A stretch of 7,523 nucleotides of DNA. It comes from Comamonas_F sp047606565. GTDB lineage: Bacteria; Pseudomonadota; Gammaproteobacteria; Burkholderiales; Burkholderiaceae_C. Below are positions 1-4,987 of this stretch, piece after piece. The position numbers and the translations under genes are program-made. Location: assembly GCA_047606565.1 (NCBI GenBank), contig JASGEH010000184.1:1-7523 (forward strand). The letters run 5' to 3'. The first letter of the stretch is position 1. Each line of letters opens with the position of its first letter. The notes under the pieces were generated by a model. The model searched no databases. It was not told where the DNA came from and saw only the letters and a list, made by a program, of their open reading frames with translations.

Positions 1-63
1 CCCCTCCAGTGCAATGTAGTACCGCCTCCGCGCCCGCCACGGACGGCTTTCGCATAAGGTTAG

Positions 64-531
64 TCAGCGGTCCACCGGCAGCACCAGCGTCTCCTTGACC
101 TCCTCCATCACCACGTAGCTGTGGCTTTCGGCCGCGACCGGGAGTTTCTTGAGGATGTCGCCCAGCAAATGGCGGTAGGCGTCCATGCCGCTGAGCCGGG
201 CCTTGACCAGGTAATCGAAGCTGCCCGAGACCAGATGGCATTCGAGCACCTCGGGCACGTGCAGCAGTTCCTTGCGCACCTTGTCGAACACCTCGCCGGA
301 CTTGGACGAGAGCTTGATCTCGACGAACACCAGCAGCGTGCGGCCCAGCGCCTCGGGCGAAACGCGGGCGTGGTAGCCGGTGATGACGTTGGCACGTTCC
401 ATGCGACGCACACGTTCGGTGCAGGGCGAAGCCGACAAGCCGACGCGTTCGGCCAGATCGGTCAGGCTGATACGGCCTTCGCGTTGCAGGATGTCGAGGA
501 TTTTTCGGTCGATGCGGTCGAGTTCGGGCAT
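64..531 (-). CDS. Lrp/AsnC-family transcriptional regulator, probable dadA regulator
   Basis: A 155-residue protein of typical Lrp/AsnC length. The N-terminal winged helix-turn-helix opens with LDRIDRKILDILQREGR (residues 4-20), and the recognition region is around residues 22-45 (LTDLAERVGLS, then TERVRRME). The C-terminal RAM/effector-binding domain runs from about residue 65 to 148 and includes GSFDYLVKARLSGMDAY (103-119), the segment that contacts amino-acid effectors in this family. The reading frame stays open 129 bases further upstream, but that extension (Gly-rich, then VRRRGVCGF) does not resemble an Lrp N-terminus, so I start at the ATG of MPELDRID. No good Shine-Dalgarno sequence precedes it. 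The gene is divergent from dadA across 140 bp. By analogy with Lrp/DadR control of dadA in enterobacteria and Pseudomonas, it probably senses alanine or another amino acid and controls dadA and itself. The family call is firm; target and ligand are inferred. Confidence 0.93.
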   Translation of the reverse strand: MPELDRIDRKILDILQREGRISLTDLAERVGLSASPCTERVRRMERANVITGYHARVSPEALGRTLLVFVEIKLSSKSGEVFDKVRKELLHVPEVLECHLVSGSFDYLVKARLSGMDAYRHLLGDILKKLPVAAESHSYVVMEEVKETLVLPVDR

Positions 532-597
532 TTCACTGGCGGCGGTGGCAAGCGCACCATTAAAACCGCAAACACCCCGCCTGCGCACCAGAATTAC

Positions 598-610
598 AGT
601 GGAATCCACT
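598..610. promoter_or_regulatory. Perfect 13-bp palindrome, candidate Lrp-type operator
   Basis: AGTGGA-A-TCCACT is a perfect inverted repeat with a single central base. It lies in the 140-bp space between the divergent regulator and dadA, 61 bp before the dadA ATG and 67 bp beyond the regulator start. Lrp-family proteins bind degenerate dyads of about 13-15 bp near divergent promoters, so this is the best visible operator candidate. It does not closely match the A/T-rich E. coli Lrp consensus. I see no convincing -35/-10 pair in this space; GATAAA at 622-627 is a possible -10 for dadA. Confidence 0.4.
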
Positions 611-671
611 CCACCACCGCCGATAAAGTTCCGCGATTCACCTTCCATCCGGAATTTCACGGAGATTCATC

Positions 672-1970
672 ATGAAAGTCATCGTCCTGGGCAGCGGCGT
701 CGTTGGCACCACCACGGCTTATTACCTCGCGCGCGCCGGCGCCCAGGTCACGGTGCTGGACCGCCAGCCCGCCGCCGCCGAGGAGACCAGCTTCGGCAAC
801 GCCGGCCAAGTCTCGCCCGGCTATTCCACGCCCTGGGCCGCGCCCGGCATTCCGCTCAAGGCCATCAAGTGGATGTTCCAGCAGCACGCGCCGCTGGCCG
901 TGCGCCTCGACGGCAGCCTGTGGCAATTGGGCTGGATGGCGCGCATGCTGCGCAACTGCACGGCCAGCCGCTATGCCGTCAACAAGGAACGCATGACGCG
1001 CGTGGCCGAGTACAGCCGCGACTGCCTGCGCCAGTTGCGCGCCGACACCGGCCTCGCCTACGAGCATCGCACCCTCGGCACGCTGCAGCTGTTTCGCACC
1101 CAGGCCCAGCTCGATGCGGTGCAGCGCGACATCGCCGTGCTGCGCGAATGCGGCGTGCCGCACGAGTTGCTGGCGGCCGACCAGCTCGCCTCGGTCGAGC
1201 CGGCGCTGGCCCAGGCGCGCGACCGGCTGGCCGGCGGCCTGCGCCTGCCCAACGACGAGACCGGCGACTGCAACCTGTTCACCAAGGGGCTGGCCGCGCT
1301 GGCGGCGGGGCTGGGCGTGGATTTCCGCTTCGGCCAGCCGGTTGACGGCCTGCTGCGCGAGGGCGACCGCATCGCCGGCGTCCGGGTCGGCGGCCAGGTG
1401 TTGACGGCCGACCGCTACGTGCTGGCCTTGGGCAGCTACACGCGCGACTTCATCGCGCCGCTGGGGCTGGATGTGCCGGTCTACCCGGTCAAGGGCTATT
1501 CGCTGACGGTGCCGCTGGTCGACGAAAGCCTGGCGCCGCAATCGACCGTGCTGGACGAGACCTACAAGATCGCCGTCACGCGCTTCGACCGGCGAATCCG
1601 CGTGGGCGGCATGGCCGAACTGGCCGGCTGCGACCTGCGGCTGGACCCGCGCCGCCGCGCCACGCTGGAGATGGTGGTGCGCGACCTGTTCCCGGGCGGC
1701 GACGTGCCGGCGGCCACCTTCTGGACCGGGCTGCGCCCGATGACGCCCGACGGCACCCCCATCATCGGCGGCACGCAGTACGCCAACCTCTACCTCAACA
1801 CCGGCCACGGCACGCTGGGCTGGACCATGGCCTGCGGCTCGGGCAAGCTCATCAGCGACCTCATCACCGGCGCCACACCGGACATCAGCACCGAGGGCCT
1901 GGCGCTGGACCGCTACGCGCGGCGCAGCCGGGCGGTGGCCTGGTCAAGCCGCCAGGCCGCGCACGCCTGA
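672..1970 (+). CDS. dadA: D-amino acid dehydrogenase, small subunit type (DadA)
   Basis: A 432-residue FAD enzyme, the same length as E. coli DadA. It oxidises D-alanine and other D-amino acids to 2-oxo acids and ammonia and passes electrons to the respiratory chain at the inner membrane. The Rossmann FAD motif is at the extreme N-terminus (KVIVLGSGVVG, residues 2-12; GSGVVG 7-12), followed by ETSFGNAGQVSPGY (38-51), which is characteristic of DadA. The C-terminal FAD/substrate region holds TGLRPMTPDGTPIIG (352-366) and LNTGHGTLGWTMACGSG (375-391). The start is set by the FAD motif and by a GGAG ribosome-binding site at 661-664, 7 nt before the ATG. The gene stands alone: the alanine racemase dadX that follows dadA in several bacteria is absent here. 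The adjacent divergent Lrp-type gene probably regulates it. It ends 7 bp from a convergent HIT gene. Confidence 0.97.
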   Translation: MKVIVLGSGVVGTTTAYYLARAGAQVTVLDRQPAAAEETSFGNAGQVSPGYSTPWAAPGIPLKAIKWMFQQHAPLAVRLDGSLWQLGWMARMLRNCTASRYAVNKERMTRVAEYSRDCLRQLRADTGLAYEHRTLGTLQLFRTQAQLDAVQRDIAVLRECGVPHELLAADQLASVEPALAQARDRLAGGLRLPNDETGDCNLFTKGLAALAAGLGVDFRFGQPVDGLLREGDRIAGVRVGGQVLTADRYVLALGSYTRDFIAPLGLDVPVYPVKGYSLTVPLVDESLAPQSTVLDETYKIAVTRFDRRIRVGGMAELAGCDLRLDPRRRATLEMVVRDLFPGGDVPAATFWTGLRPMTPDGTPIIGGTQYANLYLNTGHGTLGWTMACGSGKLISDLITGATPDISTEGLALDRYARRSRAVAWSSRQAAHA

Positions 1971-1981
1971 ATCGGGTTCAG
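1967..1981. repeat. Short inverted repeat across two convergent stop codons
   Basis: CTGAA-TCGGG-TTCAG forms a 5-bp stem with a 5-nt loop. It contains the TGA of dadA (1968-1970) and, on the other strand, the TGA of the HIT gene (1978-1980). There is no T-run on either side, so it is not a convincing intrinsic terminator. It may only reflect two TGA codons facing each other in a compact convergent junction. Confidence 0.25.
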
Positions 1982-2397
1982 CCCAGGCTGGCGCGTATCG
2001 TCTGGGCCACGCGCGCCAGGTCGGCCGCGTCGGCCATCTGTGTGGCGTGCGGGCGCGGTGTCTGGCCCGCGTGGCGCGGGATGATGTGGAAATGGATGTG
2101 CGGCACGGTCTGCCCGGCCGCCGCGCCATTGAACTGGCCCACGAAGATGCCATCCGCGCCCGTGGCCTGCTTGACCGCCGGGGCCAACTTGCGGACGGTG
2201 GCGATGGCAGCCTGCGCGCCGGCCTCCGACAGCTCCAGCAGCGACACCGCCGGCTCCTTCGGGATCACCAGCACATGGCCCTCGGCCTGCGGCATCACGT
2301 CCATGAAGGCCAGCGTGGCCGCGTCCTCGTAGACCTTCACGCAGGGTGCCTCGCCGCGCAGGATCCTGGCGAAGATGTTGTCGGGGTTGTAGTCCAT
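1978..2397 (-). CDS. HIT-family protein (histidine triad nucleotide hydrolase)
   Basis: A 139-residue protein with the complete histidine triad HIHFHII at residues 100-106 (H100, H102, H104; the middle His is the nucleophile in this superfamily). The N-terminal core DNIFARILRGEAPCVKVYED (6-25), FMDVMPQAEGHVLVIPK (31-47) and the conserved Asn of VGQFNG (86-91) fit HIT/Hint-type proteins. Such enzymes hydrolyse purine nucleoside phosphoramidates or dinucleoside polyphosphates in the cytoplasm; the in vivo substrate is usually unknown. The frame remains open to 2598, but the upstream stretch is Arg/Ala-rich with no family resemblance. The ATG at 2397 is preceded by GGAAG at 2405-2409 with 7-nt spacing, which decides the start. 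Upstream, TAGAAT (minus strand, 2490-2495) is a possible -10. The gene is convergent with dadA and divergent from the metallophosphoesterase. Confidence 0.95.
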   Translation of the reverse strand: MDYNPDNIFARILRGEAPCVKVYEDAATLAFMDVMPQAEGHVLVIPKEPAVSLLELSEAGAQAAIATVRKLAPAVKQATGADGIFVGQFNGAAAGQTVPHIHFHIIPRHAGQTPRPHATQMADAADLARVAQTIRASLG

Positions 2398-2449
2398 GGC
2401 AGGGCTTCCGGAAGAGCGGGGGCGGGAATGCACCCAGGCGGCGGCGTAA

Positions 2450-2459
2450 GAACGTGTTC
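2450..2459. repeat. GAACNTGTTC dyad, copy 1
   Basis: GAACGTGTTC has 4-bp arms (GAAC/GTTC) around two central bases. The same motif occurs twice more at 3557-3566 and 3570-3579, so copies lie on both sides of the metallophosphoesterase gene. This copy is in the 199-bp space upstream of that gene, in the presumed 5' leader of the HIT gene. Function is unknown; it could be a regulator site or a fragment of a dispersed repeat. Confidence 0.35.
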
Positions 2460-2535
2460 CAAGCGCGGCCCGGCGCGCGGCTGGGCCCGATTCTAGGACG
2501 TCGGGCGCGGCGCCCGGGGCTCGCACGACCCGACC

Positions 2536-2575
2536 CGTCACGGCTCTGACACGCCACCGACACGGCTGCGTCAAA
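2536..2575 (-). promoter_or_regulatory. Four 7-bp direct repeats at 11-bp period (Pho-box-like)
   Basis: On the plus strand the units are CGTCACG (2536), TGACACG (2547), CGACACG (2558) and CGTCAAA (2569), each separated by 4 bp. On the minus strand the two central units read CGTGTCG and CGTGTCA, placing TGTCG and TGTCA 11 bp apart. PhoB sites are direct repeats of CTGTCAT-like 7-mers with 4-bp spacers, so the geometry matches and the sequence matches in part. The array lies between the divergent HIT and metallophosphoesterase genes and ends 21 bp before the latter's ATG. The TGTCA orientation points towards the HIT gene, which weakens a link to the phosphoesterase. Confidence 0.35.
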
Positions 2576-2596
2576 CGCGAACGCCAGCATGCGGGC

Positions 2597-3538
2597 ATGT
2601 CCAGCCTGCCCCCCTCCTTTCCGCCGCATCCCGCCGTGCACCGGGCTCGGCCCGCTCAAGAACCACGAGCCAACCTGCCCGTGCCCACGCGGCGCCCGCT
2701 CGACGTGCGCACGGTGTGGCTGTCCGACGTCCATCTGGGCACGGCCGGCTGCCAGGCCCACGCGCTGCTCGACTTCCTCAAGCACGTCGAATGCCAGCAG
2801 ATGTACCTGGTCGGCGACATCATCGACGGCTGGCAGCTCAAGCGCCACTGGCACTGGCCGCAGGCCCACAGCGACGTGATCCAGAAGCTGCTGCGCAAGG
2901 TGCGCAAGGGCACGCGCATGACCTTCATCGCCGGCAACCACGACGAGTTCGCGCGCCGTTTCCTGGGCGTCACGCTGGGTGGCATCGAGGTCGCCGACGA
3001 GGCCGTGCACACCACCGCCGACGGCCGGCGCCTGTGGATTCTGCACGGCGACCAGTTCGACGGCGTCATCCGCTGCGCCAAGTGGCTGGCGCACGTGGGC
3101 GACGTGCTCTACGAGTTCTCGCTGCGGCTCAACCGCTACTTCAACTTCTGCCGCGCCGCCGTCGGCCTGCCCTACTGGTCGGTCTCGCAGTTCTTCAAGC
3201 ACAAGGTCAAGCGCGCCGTCAGCTACGTCGGCGACTTCGAGCGCGCCGTCGCGCGCGAGGCGCGCCAGCGCGGCATGGACGGCGTGGTCTGCGGCCACAT
3301 CCACCACGCCGAGATGCGCGAGATCGACGGCATCCTGTATGCCAACGACGGTGACTGGGTGGAGAGCCTGACGGCACTGGTCGAGCACGCCGACGGCCGG
3401 CTGGAGATCGTGCGCTGGCCCATGACGCACGCGCCGCGCCAAAGCCGCCCCGGGCGCAGGCAGCGGCCAGCCAGCGAAGACGATGACCCACTGCACATCC
3501 TCGACGACCTGGTGCTGCCCTCAGTGCCGACGCGCTGA
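2597..3538 (+). CDS. Calcineurin-like metallophosphoesterase, LpxH/YbbF-like (PlcP-type candidate)
   Basis: A 313-residue protein with all five dimetal phosphoesterase blocks: SDVHLG (43-48; D44, H46), GDIIDGW (73-79), GNHDE (113-117), HGDQFD (150-155) and GHIHH (233-237). Automated annotation would probably call it UDP-2,3-diacylglucosamine diphosphatase (lipid A synthesis). However, GDIIDGW, GNHDE and GHIHHAE differ from the E. coli LpxH blocks GDLFEAW, GNRD and GHTHRPA. The sequence instead resembles, from memory, the rhizobial PlcP group, which releases diacylglycerol from phospholipids under phosphate limitation. The convergent neighbour is a diacylglycerol glycosyltransferase-like protein, which supports that reading. 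No signal peptide or membrane helix is visible. The first ~37 residues are a Pro/Arg-rich extension before the domain. The ATG at 2597 lacks a Shine-Dalgarno sequence, and an in-frame GTG at 2681 would give a compact 285-residue protein. The C-terminal ~38 residues are a charged tail. Confidence 0.9.
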   Translation: MSSLPPSFPPHPAVHRARPAQEPRANLPVPTRRPLDVRTVWLSDVHLGTAGCQAHALLDFLKHVECQQMYLVGDIIDGWQLKRHWHWPQAHSDVIQKLLRKVRKGTRMTFIAGNHDEFARRFLGVTLGGIEVADEAVHTTADGRRLWILHGDQFDGVIRCAKWLAHVGDVLYEFSLRLNRYFNFCRAAVGLPYWSVSQFFKHKVKRAVSYVGDFERAVAREARQRGMDGVVCGHIHHAEMREIDGILYANDGDWVESLTALVEHADGRLEIVRWPMTHAPRQSRPGRRQRPASEDDDPLHILDDLVLPSVPTR

Positions 3539-3551
3539 CCAGCGCTCACGC

Positions 3552-3591
3552 GCGCGGAACGTGTTCTCAGAACCTGTTCTCAGCTCCGCGC
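3552..3591. terminator. Possible bidirectional hairpin between convergent genes
   Basis: GCGCGGA (3552-3558) pairs perfectly with TCCGCGC (3585-3591), a 7-bp stem enclosing 26 nt. Inside, GTTC-TCA-GAAC (3563-3573) can form its own small hairpin. It lies just past the metallophosphoesterase stop (3538) and the glycosyltransferase stop (3626), where a shared terminator would be expected. There is no T-run on either strand, so intrinsic termination is unproven. Confidence 0.3.
3557..3583. repeat. Tandem GAACNTGTTCTCAG repeat, dyad copies 2 and 3
   Basis: GAACGTGTTCTCAG (3557-3570) and GAACCTGTTCTCAG (3570-3583) are direct repeats with a 13-bp period that share one G and differ at one position. 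Each begins with the GAACNTGTTC dyad also seen at 2450-2459. The whole lies in the loop of the 3552-3591 inverted repeat. It is either part of a structured terminator or a copy of a dispersed intergenic repeat; the sequence alone cannot separate these. Confidence 0.45.
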
Positions 3592-3625
3592 CGTCCCGCC
3601 CCCCTGTCAGCCGACTTCAGGCCCA

Positions 3626-4885
3626 TCACGCCATCACACGGGCCACCGGCTCGGTCGCACCGGCCAGCAGCCCGGCCAGCACGCGGGGCACCTCGAACAG
3701 CGCGCGGTTGTCGATGCGCCGCGTGTTCGCCTGGAGCGCCGGCAGCCGCGCCAGCACATCGGCGACCGCGTGGCCGACGGCGTCGAAACCGGTCACCGTG
3801 ACGCCCAGCCCCTGCTCGGCCAGCCAGCGCGTGTTGTAGCGCTCCTGCGGCAGCGTCGCCGCGTTGGCCGCGACGATGCAGGGCAGCCCCATGTGCACGG
3901 CCTCGCTCAGGCTGCCCGGTCCGGGCTTGCCGATGAACAGATCGGCCAGTTGCATGTAGCGCGGCACGTCCGACGCGAAGGCCACCACCGCGCGCGGCGC
4001 GCCGGCGGCCGGCAGCTCGCGCAGGCGCTGCGCCAGCCGGGCGTTGCGCCCGCACATCAGGATCAGCGGCAAATCGGGCAGTTGCCGCGCAATGGCAAGC
4101 ATCTGGCGCGAGCCCTCACCGCCGAACAGCACCAGCCCCACCGGCCCGTGCGCCGGCAGGCCCAGGGCCCGGCGCTCGGCGGCGCGCTGGGCGCGGTCCA
4201 GGCGCGGCGCATAGAAATCCTCGCGCAGCAGCATGCCCGAGACCGCATGCACTCGCGCCGGCGAGCAGCCCGCCGCGCGCGCCTGCGCCACGGCGTGCGG
4301 CGTGCCACAGACCAGGTCAATCGGCAGGTCTGGCTCGATCCAGAAGCGCGGCGGCAGGTCGGCCAGGTCGGTCATCACCGTGGCATAGGGCACGCGCGGG
4401 CATTCTGCGGCCAGGCTCAGGCGCATGGCTCGGTTGAAGTTGGGCACCAGCGAGACCACCAGGTCGGGCCGGCTCTCGCGCCAGTGCTGGCGCAGGCGCT
4501 TCATCAAGAAGGGGTGGGTGACGCGGATGCCGGCCTGCAGCAGCCTCAGCTCGTGCGCCAGCCCGGCGGTCCAGCCCAGCGCCAGCCGCTTGTTGTAGAT
4601 CGCCTCGGGCGGCATGCCGGTCCAGCGGCGGAAGACGTCGCGCGCGTCCACGCGCTCGAACAGGTTGACGGGCTCGACCTGCCAGTCCAGCCCGGCGCGG
4701 CGGATGCCCGCGGCCAGCGCCAGCGCCGAGGCGCGGTGGCCGCCGCCGGCGTTGAAGTACACCAGTTGCACGCGGGGCGAGGACGGCGCGGGCACAGCGC
4801 GCGCGGCAGGCGCCACGGCATCGCAAGACGGCTCGACAGACGTGGGGCCGTGCAACACGGCCGATTCGGGGGGCGAGAACAGCAT
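3626..4885 (-). CDS. GT28 glycosyltransferase, MGDG-synthase-like (diacylglycerol glycosyltransferase candidate)
   Basis: A 419-residue protein from the chosen ATG. The N-terminal acceptor domain begins around residue 39 with VQLVYFNAGGGHRASALALA (GGGH 47-50), the signature of the MGDG synthase N-terminal domain. MTDLADLPPRFW (171-182) and a VSGMLLREDFY linker (215-225) follow. The GT28 sugar-nucleotide domain has LVLFGGEGSR (251-260), MCGRN (277-281) and GKPGPGSLSEAVHMGLP (319-335) followed by PQERYN (346-351), close to the plant MGDG synthase GPGT...EA...GQE layout. The family transfers galactose or glucose from a UDP-sugar to diacylglycerol, or GlcNAc in MurG, at the inner membrane surface. 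I infer a glycolipid product; the sugar is unknown. The start is uncertain: ATG 4921 and GTG 4948 are in frame, none has a ribosome-binding site, and an A/T-rich hexamer 7 nt before 4885 favours that ATG. It follows ilvD in the same direction. Confidence 0.88.
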   Translation of the reverse strand: MLFSPPESAVLHGPTSVEPSCDAVAPAARAVPAPSSPRVQLVYFNAGGGHRASALALAAGIRRAGLDWQVEPVNLFERVDARDVFRRWTGMPPEAIYNKRLALGWTAGLAHELRLLQAGIRVTHPFLMKRLRQHWRESRPDLVVSLVPNFNRAMRLSLAAECPRVPYATVMTDLADLPPRFWIEPDLPIDLVCGTPHAVAQARAAGCSPARVHAVSGMLLREDFYAPRLDRAQRAAERRALGLPAHGPVGLVLFGGEGSRQMLAIARQLPDLPLILMCGRNARLAQRLRELPAAGAPRAVVAFASDVPRYMQLADLFIGKPGPGSLSEAVHMGLPCIVAANAATLPQERYNTRWLAEQGLGVTVTGFDAVGHAVADVLARLPALQANTRRIDNRALFEVPRVLAGLLAGATEPVARVMA

Positions 4886-4892
4886 GCCCGCC

Positions 4893-4898
4893 AAAATA
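4893..4898 (-). promoter_or_regulatory. Possible -10 for a leaderless glycosyltransferase mRNA
   Basis: TATTTT on the minus strand ends 7 nt before the ATG at 4885 and matches TATAAT at 4 of 6 positions. It is an A/T pocket in otherwise G/C-rich DNA. With this spacing transcription would begin at about the start codon. No -35 element is clear. Confidence 0.25.
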
Positions 4899-4987
4899 AG
4901 TCGCCGCCATGACGCATGCATGACAGCGCGGGCACTGACGCCCGCCACCGGCCCGTCAGAACGTGCCCAACGGCCGGCAGGGGCCGC

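Noticed and set aside
1..63. Stretch before the regulator gene's stop codon
   Set aside because: I see no open frame continuing from outside, no hairpin with a T-run and no RNA gene; it is too short to interpret.
380..1345. Long plus-strand open frame overlapping the regulator and dadA
   Set aside because: It overlaps two well-recognised genes in other frames, and its composition (Arg/Ala/Pro-rich, no domain) is what G/C-rich DNA gives out of frame.
657..1808. 383-codon minus-strand frame opposite dadA
   Set aside because: It is antisense to a conserved enzyme; the low-complexity Ala/Arg/Gln/His product has no recognisable motif.
2450..2459. GAACGTGTTC as a LexA (SOS) box
   Set aside because: The Gram-positive SOS box has GAAC and GTTC separated by 4 bp, and the betaproteobacterial LexA site is CTGT-N8-ACAG. 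The 2-bp spacing fits neither.
2502..2516. CGGGCGC-G-GCGCCCG perfect palindrome
   Set aside because: It is purely G/C in a G/C-rich intergenic stretch, with no T-run and no second copy, so it is weak evidence for an operator or terminator on its own.
1913..3496. 527-codon minus-strand frame spanning the HIT gene and the phosphoesterase
   Set aside because: It runs through two real genes in non-coding frames; no domain is visible and it contradicts the conserved histidine triad and metal-binding motifs.
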